Source: Vibrio neonatus (GTDB lineage: Bacteria; Pseudomonadota; Gammaproteobacteria; Enterobacterales; Vibrionaceae). Taken from it: a stretch of 64,000 nt of DNA. This document shows, piece after piece, positions 56,204-64,000 of this stretch (its first letter is position 1; each line of letters opens with the position of its first letter). The stretch covers positions 62,001 through 126,000 of the forward strand of contig NZ_AP024886.1 of the NCBI RefSeq assembly GCF_024346975.1. The letters run 5' to 3'. A program made the position numbers and the translations under genes. A model generated the notes under the pieces. The model was not told where the DNA came from, did no database searches, and saw only the letters and a list, made by a program, of their open reading frames with translations.

Positions 56204-56251
56204 GGAAAAAGGTCGATGGATTCCTAAACAGAAAAATCGAAATCCATCGAC
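56204..56251 (-). terminator. Terminator of the urea operon
   Basis: 11-bp stem GTCGATGGATT / AATCCATCGAC; minus strand runs into CCTTTTTCC. It is about 10 bp after ureG. Confidence 0.8.
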
Positions 56252-56259
56252 AATTATCA

Positions 56260-56883
56260 TCAGCTTTTAGGCGTCAGCATGCCTTCGGTGATAATAAAAT
56301 CTATGATGGTATTTAGGCCGACACTCTCTTTTAAATTGGTGAACACATACGGCTTAGTAGGGCGCATGCGCTGGGTGTCTTGTTCCATTACTTCTAGGGA
56401 CGCGCCTACATATGGGGCTAAGTCGATTTTGTTGATGACTAATAGATCTGAACGGGTAATTCCGGGGCCGCCTTTTCGAGGGATTTTTTCACCCTCGGCG
56501 ACATCAATCACGTAAATCGTTAAATCCGCCAGTTCAGGGCTAAAGGTGGCACTGAGGTTGTCGCCACCGCTTTCCACAAAAACCACATCGAGGTTTTTGT
56601 GCAGTTTTGCTAGCTCTTCCACGGCGGCTAAATTCATGGATGCGTCTTCACGAATAGCAGTATGTGGGCAGCCTCCGGTTTCGACGCCAATGATGCGATC
56701 TGGCGCTAGCGCTTCTGCGCGAGTCAGAATTTTTGCGTCTTCTTGGGTGTAGATATCATTGGTGACCACGGCGATATTTAATCTATCTCGGATCGCCTTA
56801 CACAAGACTTCCAACAGCGCGGTTTTGCCCGAACCCACAGGGCCGCCAATACCTACTCTAAGAGGTTGTTTGTAACTTTCCAT
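56260..56883 (-). CDS. ureG: Urease accessory GTPase UreG
   Basis: 207 aa, standard length. P-loop [11 protein letters not shown] (13-23), [10 protein letters not shown] (near 40), [16 protein letters not shown] with the Cys-Pro-His nickel site (near 70), and VINKIDLAP (near 150). Delivers nickel with GTP hydrolysis. Last gene of the operon. Confidence 0.96.
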   Translation of the reverse strand: MESYKQPLRVGIGGPVGSGKTALLEVLCKAIRDRLNIAVVTNDIYTQEDAKILTRAEALAPDRIIGVETGGCPHTAIREDASMNLAAVEELAKLHKNLDVVFVESGGDNLSATFSPELADLTIYVIDVAEGEKIPRKGGPGITRSDLLVINKIDLAPYVGASLEVMEQDTQRMRPTKPYVFTNLKESVGLNTIIDFIITEGMLTPKS

Positions 56884-56901
56884 TGTCTTATGTCCTATTC
56901 A

Positions 56902-57594
56902 TTATGAGCGGAATAACCGCGTGTATTGGGTTTCATGTAAGCTACTTGCCAGCGCAAGCGAAGGGGTAAAACTTGATATCATCCACTCTTCTGTGCGCTT
57001 AGCGCGTGCGATGGCGTCAGGAAAACACTCAGTGACCGACAGCAACACTCGCTGACCATCAGTTTGTCCAAGAGGGACTAATTTAACTCCCGCTGTGACC
57101 ATGTTTTCCAGCCAGCTCCATAAATAGCCTTCGGTTAATTGTTCTAAATTGATCTGCCAGTGGTGAGCGGCAATGCACATACCTATCAGTTGATTGGGTG
57201 ATTGCGTCATTTTGTCCACCACTGTCATATCCATATTGAGTTGCCTTAATAAGGTATTTAACGCTTTACCTCGCTGCACTTCTTCAGCTCGTAACTCTTT
57301 GGATTCACGACTGGCATACAGCACTTCACTCCAGTGATCGATAGATGCAATAGCCTCATCCGTCACCGCTCGGCTAGTGGTGTAATAGAATTTTTCCAGT
57401 ATCGGCAACTCCAAAGTAGCAATGCTCGACATCACCACATTCATCAGCCAACTTTCAAATTCTTGCCTGTTACTCACCCAGCCTGCTTCTACTGCATATT
57501 CCAGCCCTTGAGAGTATGTAAAACCGCCTATCGGCAATGAGGGGCTAAACAACTGAAACAAGCGATAGCAAGCCAGGTTTTTATCTAACGCCAT
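56902..57594 (-). CDS. ureF: Urease accessory protein UreF
   Basis: 230 aa, all-helical. Motifs LFSPSLPIGGFTYSQGLEYA (near 15) and the C-terminal region ending YTRLFRS. Bridges UreD and UreG in apourease activation. 18 bp before ureG. Confidence 0.93.
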   Translation of the reverse strand: MALDKNLACYRLFQLFSPSLPIGGFTYSQGLEYAVEAGWVSNRQEFESWLMNVVMSSIATLELPILEKFYYTTSRAVTDEAIASIDHWSEVLYASRESKELRAEEVQRGKALNTLLRQLNMDMTVVDKMTQSPNQLIGMCIAAHHWQINLEQLTEGYLWSWLENMVTAGVKLVPLGQTDGQRVLLSVTECFPDAIARAKRTEEWMISSFTPSLALASSLHETQYTRLFRS

Positions 57595-57633
57595 GCTTCA
57601 CCCCTGCATTCATTGATGGTTCACCAAACAACA

Positions 57634-58239
57634 CTAAGCGGCCACCATAAACAGCACGCTAGCCGAAGCCACACCGATAGAAAGCCACTTTGAACCAATC
57701 CAACGACCTGCCATACAACCTGCAGCTAATAGCATGCATGCCATCATGGTCATTCCTAGCGCAAATTGAGAAAGACTGGCGGCCGCTTCCACGCCATGTG
57801 CGTATCCGTGGAAAAACAGCAGTCCAATAGCTAGGCTCAGCGCAGCATTGACTTTAGTCGCCGACGGCGTCACCACATGCCACAAACAGACACTCATCAC
57901 AAACAGTGATGCGATGATCATAGGTTCAATAAACGCGGCATAACCTAAGGCTTTGCCTGCTAGTAATCCCACTACTAACGATGCAACACCTGCCGCCAGC
58001 AGGGCAAATGTCTTGCCTTTTTTGAAACTTAACGTGCCGACTAACAAGCCAAACGCCAATAGCATAATCAAGTGGTCAACGCCGGTCAGCGGGTGTGTAA
58101 GACCCGAAAAAAAAGAGTGATCGGCATGTCCTGAGTGAGCAAAAGCGCTAATTGGGGTAAGCAGCGTCATGGCTAATGCGGCGGTTATTGATTTTGCAGA
58201 CTTGTTTGCCGCCGCGCGTATGTTTAATAATGTATTCAT
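57634..58239 (-). CDS. ureJ: HupE/UreJ-family nickel transporter
   Basis: 201 aa from ATG at 58237-58239 preceded by AAGGATC; a longer frame running back through ureE is rejected. Signal peptide (about 1-34, ending AFA), then HSGHADHSFFSGLTHPLTGVDHL, the His-rich HupE signature, and six membrane helices with HGYAHGVE near 145. Likely brings nickel for urease. Confidence 0.9.
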   Translation of the reverse strand: MNTLLNIRAAANKSAKSITAALAMTLLTPISAFAHSGHADHSFFSGLTHPLTGVDHLIMLLAFGLLVGTLSFKKGKTFALLAAGVASLVVGLLAGKALGYAAFIEPMIIASLFVMSVCLWHVVTPSATKVNAALSLAIGLLFFHGYAHGVEAAASLSQFALGMTMMACMLLAAGCMAGRWIGSKWLSIGVASASVLFMVAA

Positions 58240-58286
58240 TAAGTGATCCTTACTTTTAAACCGATAATTAACTGATAAATAAATGA

Positions 58287-58739
58287 TTAGTGGTGGTGAT
58301 GACCGCCGCCTGAGCGACCGCCATACGCGCCACTTTCTGGCTCTAATGGCGCAGATTCGACCGTCACTGTTGCGCCAAGCCCTTGTACCATTTCGTCCAA
58401 TACATGGTCGTGTTGATAGCGAACCCAATCAGCGGTTACTTGCAAAGGAACGTGACGATTACCTAAGTGATACGCCACTCGCATTAGCAATAATGTGTCC
58501 GAGCAATGCACCGTTGAGACTGTCTCTGGTGCAGCTTTCACTTCCACTACCATGCCGCACTCACTGAGCAACTGTTCACCACCGCGCAAGATATGACCTC
58601 GAGGTAAAAACAGCCCTGCGTCTCGGCCATCTTCTAGGCTGACTTTTAAACGGCTCTTGATACGACTATCTATCGGTAAGCTAAGATAGCCATTGGGGTT
58701 GCTGACGGTTTGCGAATTGACTTTGGTCAGTTCAATCAT
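58287..58739 (-). CDS. ureE: Urease accessory metallochaperone UreE
   Basis: 150 aa. N-terminal peptide-binding domain and C-terminal metal-binding domain with LGNRHVPLQV (near 92-101). The tail GGRSGGGHHHH is a short His cluster for nickel. Located 20 bp after ureC. Confidence 0.94.
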   Translation of the reverse strand: MIELTKVNSQTVSNPNGYLSLPIDSRIKSRLKVSLEDGRDAGLFLPRGHILRGGEQLLSECGMVVEVKAAPETVSTVHCSDTLLLMRVAYHLGNRHVPLQVTADWVRYQHDHVLDEMVQGLGATVTVESAPLEPESGAYGGRSGGGHHHH

Positions 58740-58759
58740 GATTTGTCCTTACTACATGC

Positions 58760-60463
58760 TTAAAACAAGAAATAACGTTGTGCCATCGGCAATACTTCGG
58801 CGGGCTCACACTGTAATAGCTCACCGTCTGCTCGCACCTGATAGGTTTGCGAATCCACTTCAATCTTTGGCATCCAATCATTGAGCTTCATGTCAGCCTT
58901 GCTGATGTTGCGACAATCTTTGACCACGCCAATTAAGCTATTTAAGCCAAGTTGCTCAGCTATCTTGTTCTCTTTGGCCGCTTTGGACACAAACAACATA
59001 GAGGTGCTTTGACTCGCCTTGCCAGAAGCGCCAAACATAGCGCGGTAATGAACGGGTTGTGGCGTTGGGATAGAGGCATTCGGGTCGCCCATTGGCGCCA
59101 TTGCAATCATGCCGCCTTTTATAATCACACTTGGTTTCACCCCAAAAAAGGCCGGTTTCCAAAGCACGAGATCTGCCAGTTTACCTTTTTCAATCGAACC
59201 GATTTCGTGGGACATGCCGTGAGTAATCGCTGGATTGATGGTGTATTTGGCAATGTAACGTTTTAGGCGAAAGTTATCACTGTAGTCAGAGTCTTGTTGC
59301 AAACTGCCACGCTGTACCTTCATCTTATGTGCTGTCTGCCATGTGCGAGTAATGACTTCGCCGACACGCCCCATCGCTTGAGAGTCAGAGGCGATCATAG
59401 AAAAGGCGCCTAAGTCGTGCAAAATGTCTTCGGCTGCGATAGTTTCACGGCGAATACGCGACTCTGCAAACGCCACATCTTCGGCAATCGAGGGCGATAA
59501 ATGGTGGCATACCATCAACATATCGAGATGTTCATCAACCGTATTGACCGTGTAAGGTCGGGTTGGGTTAGTGGAAGATGGCAGTACGTTTGGCTCACCT
59601 GCGGCGCGAATAATATCGGGCGCATGACCGCCACCGGCCCCTTCGGTGTGATAGGTATGAATAACGCGATCGCCAATCGCCCCCAAAGTGGATTCGACGA
59701 ACCCTGATTCATTCAAAGTATCGGTATGAATGGCAACTTGTACGTCCATTTCATCGGCAACGCTCAAGCAAGTATCAATAGAGGCCGGAGTAGTTCCCCA
59801 ATCTTCATGCAATTTTAGCCCCACAGCGCCTGCCTCTACTTGCTCTCGCAATGCCTGTGGCTGGCTCGCATTCCCCTTACCCAGCAGACCAAAGTTCATC
59901 GGGTATTCATCCAGTGCTTCTAACATGCGGTGCATATTCCAAGGGCCCGGCGTACAAGTGGTTGCGTTTGTGCCGGTATTGGGGCCTGTGCCGCCACCAA
60001 TCATAGTGGTGACGCCCGAGGCGAGGGCCTCTTCGATTTGTTGCGGGCAGATAAAGTGAATATGAGAGTCGATACCACCAGCGGTCAAAATTGAGCCTTC
60101 CCCCGCTAAAATCTCAGTGCCGGGACCAATCACAATATCAACCTCAGGCTGAACATCTGGATTGCCCGCTTTGCCTAAAGCGTAAATTCGTCCGTCCTTG
60201 ATGGCGACATCGGCCTTTACCACTCCCCAATAATCGAGCACCACTGCGTTGGTGATCACTAAATCGGGAGTTTCGGCGCTCGGCCTTTGGCTTTGTCCCA
60301 TGCCATCACGGATGACCTTGCCACCACCAAACTTGACTTCATCACCGTAAATGGTGAAATCTTTTTCTACTTCTAGCCACAATTCGGTATCAGCAAGACG
60401 CATTCGATCCCCAATTGTTGGACCAAACATTTCGGCGTACGCTTGTTTGGATATCTTTGCCAT
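58760..60463 (-). CDS. ureC: Urease alpha subunit UreC
   Basis: 567 aa, the standard length. Hydrolyses urea to ammonia and carbon dioxide at a dinickel site. GGIDSHIHF (near 132), carbamylated Lys in [10 protein letters not shown] (near 217), [11 protein letters not shown], flap region [20 protein letters not shown] (near 318), and [14 protein letters not shown] with the last metal Asp (near 360). Confidence 0.98.
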   Translation of the reverse strand: MAKISKQAYAEMFGPTIGDRMRLADTELWLEVEKDFTIYGDEVKFGGGKVIRDGMGQSQRPSAETPDLVITNAVVLDYWGVVKADVAIKDGRIYALGKAGNPDVQPEVDIVIGPGTEILAGEGSILTAGGIDSHIHFICPQQIEEALASGVTTMIGGGTGPNTGTNATTCTPGPWNMHRMLEALDEYPMNFGLLGKGNASQPQALREQVEAGAVGLKLHEDWGTTPASIDTCLSVADEMDVQVAIHTDTLNESGFVESTLGAIGDRVIHTYHTEGAGGGHAPDIIRAAGEPNVLPSSTNPTRPYTVNTVDEHLDMLMVCHHLSPSIAEDVAFAESRIRRETIAAEDILHDLGAFSMIASDSQAMGRVGEVITRTWQTAHKMKVQRGSLQQDSDYSDNFRLKRYIAKYTINPAITHGMSHEIGSIEKGKLADLVLWKPAFFGVKPSVIIKGGMIAMAPMGDPNASIPTPQPVHYRAMFGASGKASQSTSMLFVSKAAKENKIAEQLGLNSLIGVVKDCRNISKADMKLNDWMPKIEVDSQTYQVRADGELLQCEPAEVLPMAQRYFLF

Positions 60464-60547
60464 GACCTACTCTACCTTTCTCTATTAACTGCCTGTTTTT
60501 ATTAGCAAGATTACGCGCTGCTAAGGTGACGGATGCGGTTGTTGCTC

Positions 60548-60578
60548 GGCACTTTGTTACTCAGCACTTTATTACTCA
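60548..60578. repeat. 15-bp tandem duplication between ureB and ureC
   Basis: GCACTTTGTTACTCA is followed directly by GCACTTTATTACTCA (one change). It lies at the ureB 3' side and enlarges the ureB-ureC gap to about 108 bp. Confidence 0.7.
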
Positions 60579-60910
60579 AGACTGCCCATCACTTTTCCTT
60601 GAAATCCATACACCTCAAGTTTGCCGGCGTATTTCACCAGTTCTACCGTTCGAGATTGTCCGGGTTCAAAGCGGGTGGCTGTGCCTGCAGGAATGTTTAA
60701 ACGGAAACCTTTTGTGGATTCTCGGGGAAAAATTAAGGCGTTATTCGCTTCATAAAAGTGATAATGCGAGCCAATTTGAATTGGTCTGTCGCCGATGTTT
60801 TCCACTTTAATAGACAGCGTTTCACGGCCAACATTTAATTCAATGCTTCCTTGGCCTGCCTCTATTTCACCGGGGATTAATGTGCCTGTTTTTACTTTTG
60901 CTACTGCCAT
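60572..60910 (-). CDS. ureB: Urease beta subunit UreB
   Basis: 112 aa. Starts with a short tail, then [56 protein letters not shown]. The tail [12 protein letters not shown] is longer than usual only slightly. Structural subunit of the (UreABC)3 trimer. Confidence 0.96.
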   Translation of the reverse strand: MAVAKVKTGTLIPGEIEAGQGSIELNVGRETLSIKVENIGDRPIQIGSHYHFYEANNALIFPRESTKGFRLNIPAGTATRFEPGQSRTVELVKYAGKLEVYGFQGKVMGSLE

Positions 60911-60990
60911 TTTTCCGTCCCTAAAATTGTGTTGCAGAACTCGTCCCTGAGTATGATGGGGGTGATGCCTTGGCTTATTACAAGCCTGAT

Positions 60991-61293
60991 TTAGACAATG
61001 GGATCATGAACAGTGACTAACTTTGTACCGTCAGGAAAGGTCGCTTCCACCTGCACATCAGGGAGCATAGAGGCCACACCTTCCATAACTTGGTCATTGC
61101 TTAATATGGTGCGACCATAATCCATCAATTGCGCCACCGTTTTTCCCTCTCGAGCACCTTCTAAAATAGCGCTGCTGATCAAGGCGATAGATTCGGGATA
61201 GTTGAGCTTTAAGCCTTTGTCTTTACGTTGTTGCGCCAACATTCCAGCGCAAAAAATCAACAATTTATCTTTTTCTCTTGGTGTTAATTCCAT
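60991..61293 (-). CDS. ureA: Urease gamma subunit UreA
   Basis: 100 aa, the standard length, from ATG at 61291-61293 ([14 protein letters not shown]); a longer frame overlapping ureD is rejected. [20 protein letters not shown] and [20 protein letters not shown] are typical. 25 bp after ureD. Confidence 0.96.
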   Translation of the reverse strand: MELTPREKDKLLIFCAGMLAQQRKDKGLKLNYPESIALISSAILEGAREGKTVAQLMDYGRTILSNDQVMEGVASMLPDVQVEATFPDGTKLVTVHDPIV

Positions 61294-61318
61294 GTCGTTA
61301 TTCTTCCCTAACTCTTTT

Positions 61319-62308
61319 TTAGGTCGCCCAAATACGCGGTGGGGTTGGCGTCTCGCCTGTCCAATAATGTCGGACTTGTTGCCATACCAAAGTGAAGGCA
61401 GACAAGATATCTTCACTCCACTCACCCAAAGCGCGCACTACCATCAAGCCATCAATCTGAGTCACGCTTAATAGCAAAGGTTGTTGCTGACTAGATTGTT
61501 GATGACTAGATCGCTGACTCGTCGCTTGCCTTGCACCGGCGGCATCATTTGAGTTGTTCTCACTTACTATTGATAAAAGCAAACTCCGTACCAACTCCAA
61601 TAATTCTTGTGAAACTTCACTCACATACAGTGTTCCCAGCATAGAGCGACCTAAAAGCCCCATATTTATCATGAGGTTATCTCCGCCATGGAAATTTATG
61701 CCTTCGACTAACAAGCGCTTCCCGTCTTGGAATATTTCAGTTTTCCCAACTAGATGACCCAACTCAAATCCCTCTTTCAGTGCAGGCCGTCCAAAACAGT
61801 GCATTTCCCAACCGATAAACTGCGCCCCTGACTCAAGGTGAATTTCAGTATCTAAACGACTGTAAGCATTAGGGAAAAAGATATTTTCTTGAGGAAGCCA
61901 CTCTAGGCGAGCACCATTTTTGACCGACAGCACCTGCTTTTGGTGCGCATATTTACTGTCTGAGCGATAAAATTTGGTCGCGCCCGGCGTGGTAATTAAG
62001 GAGTGAGCACCCGAGTGTAAGGTCACGTTAATATTAAGAGTATCCCCGCCGACCACACCACCCGGAGGGTGCAGTAAATAGGTATGGCAAGGCTTGCCTT
62101 CTGGGTATAGAGGTCGCTGAATCGCTAACGGCCCTTGTTGACTGCGGTGCTTAATGACCGTTTTATCGCCTCTATCGACAAAGCTCAAACAGAGCTGAGC
62201 TTTCCAGCCCTGCTCTGTTTGATGTTTGATCTCTGCGCCCAAAGGCGATAGCGCATCCGCGCTATCTTGCAAAACAGAAGCCGCGTGCAAAGCAGAAGAA
62301 ACACTCAT
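61319..62308 (-). CDS. ureD: Urease accessory protein UreD
   Basis: 329 aa, longer than the usual 270-290. [20 protein letters not shown] (near 66), [34 protein letters not shown] are the family signatures. An inserted Gln/Ser-rich stretch ([15 protein letters not shown], about 262-276) is unusual and accounts for part of the excess. Scaffold for UreF/UreG nickel insertion. Overlaps urtE by 4 bp. Confidence 0.94.
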   Translation of the reverse strand: MSVSSALHAASVLQDSADALSPLGAEIKHQTEQGWKAQLCLSFVDRGDKTVIKHRSQQGPLAIQRPLYPEGKPCHTYLLHPPGGVVGGDTLNINVTLHSGAHSLITTPGATKFYRSDSKYAHQKQVLSVKNGARLEWLPQENIFFPNAYSRLDTEIHLESGAQFIGWEMHCFGRPALKEGFELGHLVGKTEIFQDGKRLLVEGINFHGGDNLMINMGLLGRSMLGTLYVSEVSQELLELVRSLLLSIVSENNSNDAAGARQATSQRSSHQQSSQQQPLLLSVTQIDGLMVVRALGEWSEDILSAFTLVWQQVRHYWTGETPTPPRIWAT

Positions 62309-63000
62309 ACCGTTAGATACTCCTTAATCAAGCCTTCACTCAATTCTTGTATCTCTCCGGTCGCAACTTGCCTGCCTCTGTCTAAGATACAAAAGCAATC
62401 TCCGACCTTTCTAGCAAAAGGCAGCTTTTGCTCTACCAGCAATACGGTTAAGCCCATTTTTTCATTGAGCATTCGAATAATATCGCCAATTTCTTGCACG
62501 ATATTGGGCTGAATACCTTCTGTTGGTTCGTCTAATATAAGTAATTTCGGATTGACCACTAGCGCACGCCCTATGGCGAGCTGTTGCTGTTGTCCTCCCG
62601 ATAAATCGCCACCTCGTCGATGTAGCATCTCTTTTAATACAGGGAAAAGGTCGAAGATAAACTCAGGTATTTGGCGATCGCCCTTATCACGAATCGGCAG
62701 TCCCACCTCTAGGTTTTCTTGCACCGTCAACATAGGGAAAATCTGACGCCCTTGCGGCACATAGCCAATCCCTTTACGTGGTCGCTCTTCTGCATCTAAA
62801 TCCAGTATCGACTCACCTTTTAGTAAAATATCGCCACTTTTTACCTTAACTAAACCCATCACGCATTCAAGCAAGGTGCTCTTACCCACCCCATTTCGCC
62901 CCATCAGCACAGTGCATTTTCCTTCTGGGATAGTGATATCTAAATCCCAAAGGGTATGACTTTCACCATAAAATTGGTTTAGCGATTTAATCTCTAACAT
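62305..63000 (-). CDS. urtE: Urea ABC transporter ATPase UrtE
   Basis: 231 aa. ABC ATPase of the branched-chain amino acid/urea group: Walker A MGRNGVGKST (near 33), LSGGQQQQLAIGRAL signature (near 135), Walker B LLILDEPTEGIQPN (near 157). Place beside ureD and urtD defines it as UrtE. Confidence 0.94.
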   Translation of the reverse strand: MLEIKSLNQFYGESHTLWDLDITIPEGKCTVLMGRNGVGKSTLLECVMGLVKVKSGDILLKGESILDLDAEERPRKGIGYVPQGRQIFPMLTVQENLEVGLPIRDKGDRQIPEFIFDLFPVLKEMLHRRGGDLSGGQQQQLAIGRALVVNPKLLILDEPTEGIQPNIVQEIGDIIRMLNEKMGLTVLLVEQKLPFARKVGDCFCILDRGRQVATGEIQELSEGLIKEYLTV

Positions 63001-63001
63001 C

Positions 63002-63853
63002 TTATTCTCCCAAATACACTTGCTTCACCTCAGGGTGAGCTTGCACTTGATCCATGGTGCCTTCCGCCAACACATGCCCTTGGTGAAGCACAGTGACGTG
63101 ACTGGCAATCGAACGTACAAAATCCATGTCGTGCTCAACCACCACCACAGAATGATTGCCCGCCAATGAGTTAAGCAGCTCTGAGGTGCGATCCATCTCT
63201 TGATGCGTCATGCCCGCTACCGGCTCATCCACCAATAGCAGTTTGGGATTTTGCATCAGCAACATACCAATTTCTAACCACTGTTTTTGTCCGTGAGATA
63301 GGTTGCCTGCTAATAATTTAGCGTTGTCTTTCAAATGGATAAGCTCTAATACCGATTCCAACTTATCACGCTGCTGCGATGACATTTTGGCTCGGTATGT
63401 CCCCCATACCGAGCGTACGCCCGCCATAGATAACTCAAGGTTTTGCCACACAGAAATACATTCAATCACGGTCGGTTTTTGGAACTTACGACCGATGCCG
63501 GCATTGGCAATTTCAGCTTCGTTCATTTCCAATAAATTGATGTTTGAACCAAGCCAAACCTTGCCAGAATCAGGCTTGGTTTTACCTGTGATGATATCCA
63601 TCATGGTGGTTTTACCTGCGCCGTTTGGCCCAATAATGCAGCGCAACTCTCCTTCACGGATATAAAGGTTCAGATCATTGATCGCTTTAAAGCCATCAAA
63701 GCTTTTGTTCACCCCTTCTGCGTACAGCAAAATGTTATGACTGGTATCAATGAGCGGGTGAGTTTGCGGAATCAAAAAAGGAAACACTTGATCGCGACGA
63801 GTAAATGAACGCACATTTTCCTTGAGAGTATTCATATTATCTAACGCACTCAT
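63002..63853 (-). CDS. urtD: Urea ABC transporter ATPase UrtD
   Basis: 283 aa. Walker A GPNGAGKTT (near 75), signature NLSHGQKQWLEIGMLL (near 192), Walker B LLLVDEPVAGMT. The N-terminal 45 residues before the ABC domain are longer than in LivG and are typical of UrtD. Overlaps urtC by 3-4 bp (ATGA). Confidence 0.94.
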   Translation of the reverse strand: MSALDNMNTLKENVRSFTRRDQVFPFLIPQTHPLIDTSHNILLYAEGVNKSFDGFKAINDLNLYIREGELRCIIGPNGAGKTTMMDIITGKTKPDSGKVWLGSNINLLEMNEAEIANAGIGRKFQKPTVIECISVWQNLELSMAGVRSVWGTYRAKMSSQQRDKLESVLELIHLKDNAKLLAGNLSHGQKQWLEIGMLLMQNPKLLLVDEPVAGMTHQEMDRTSELLNSLAGNHSVVVVEHDMDFVRSIASHVTVLHQGHVLAEGTMDQVQAHPEVKQVYLGE

Positions 63854-64000
63854 AGATTGGCCTCCGCTGGCTTAGCCTCTGATTGACTCTGTTTGGCACC
63901 TTGTTGTTTGTTCGCTCTTTTAGCGTAAGTAAGTGCAAACTTGTCACTGATAAAGCCCATCACACCTTTCGGGAAATACATGGTTGAGAACACAAATAAT
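63850..64000 (-). CDS. urtC: Urea ABC transporter permease UrtC, C-terminal end only
   Basis: Only the last 49 codons are in the window. The end of a membrane helix followed by YFPKGVMGFISDKF and a charged Gln/Ala-rich tail, TGA overlapping the urtD ATG. Assigned as UrtC by position and by the LFVFSTMYFPKG ending. Confidence 0.85.
   Translation of the reverse strand, partial: LFVFSTMYFPKGVMGFISDKFALTYAKRANKQQGAKQSQSEAKPAEANL

Noticed and set aside
58240..58428. Long N-terminal extension of the HupE/UreJ protein
   Set aside because: It overlaps ureE in another frame, is Arg-rich shadow sequence, and the signal peptide begins at 58239 with a good RBS.

Overview
The window looks like a Vibrio chromosome. 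The evidence is the TtpC/TonB2-type energy-transduction cluster, GlyGly-CTERM secreted enzymes, Vibrio-style small inverted-repeat elements, and protein sequences throughout that read as Vibrio. The carbohydrate enzymes (three GH92 alpha-mannosidases and a PL15 oligoalginate lyase) point to a marine glycan degrader. The species cannot be fixed from sequence alone.

Layout. 1-3.7 kb: divergent 5'-nucleotidase lipoprotein (cut by the window edge) and an ExeM/Xds-type extracellular nuclease. 3.8-6.6 kb: an odd lipoprotein with a broken metzincin motif, a DUF4149-like membrane protein, a short inverted-repeat element, and the PHP phosphatase YcdX. 7.0-19.4 kb: a mannan locus with three tandem full-length GH92 lipoproteins, a two-gene fructose/mannose-type PTS (EIIA, EIIC-B) on the other strand, and a fourth GH92 copy reduced to its two ends. 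All four GH92 copies share an upstream module of a 17-bp inverted repeat and a CRP-like site, always 35 bp apart. 19.0-23.3 kb: a region dense in REP-like palindromes that separate an acetamidase/formamidase, PpiC, a small hypothetical gene and a membrane-anchored DUF4041/GIY-YIG protein. 23.3-28.3 kb: TonB2 cluster (DUF3450, TtpC, ExbB2, ExbD2, TonB2, TPR protein). 28.7-34.6 kb: YegD, a small membrane protein, a trypsin-like protease, EfpL, an M42 peptidase and a cold-shock protein.

35.0-42.2 kb: a complete F1Fo ATP synthase operon, atpIBEFHAGDC, followed by a strongly structured intergenic region that may encode a small RNA. It lies beside an ArgR-family gene rather than the gid/par genes that flank the main Vibrio operon, so it is probably the second ATP synthase copy known from some vibrios. 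43.4-45.7 kb: a DUF3541 protein, a small membrane protein and a ribosome hibernation factor among more REP palindromes. 46.1-55.0 kb: PL15 lyase, LysR regulator, UspA, EptA and a DctPQM TRAP transporter. 55.2-64.0 kb: an EamA exporter, then a long minus-strand urea operon, urtC(partial)-urtD-urtE-ureD-ureA-ureB-ureC-ureE-hupE/ureJ-ureF-ureG.

The two most unusual signals are the fixed-geometry regulatory module on all GH92 copies, and the REP family (23-nt core, nine sites), which caps gene ends, sits exactly at the deletion in the fourth GH92 copy and has grown tandem arrays at its outer ends.
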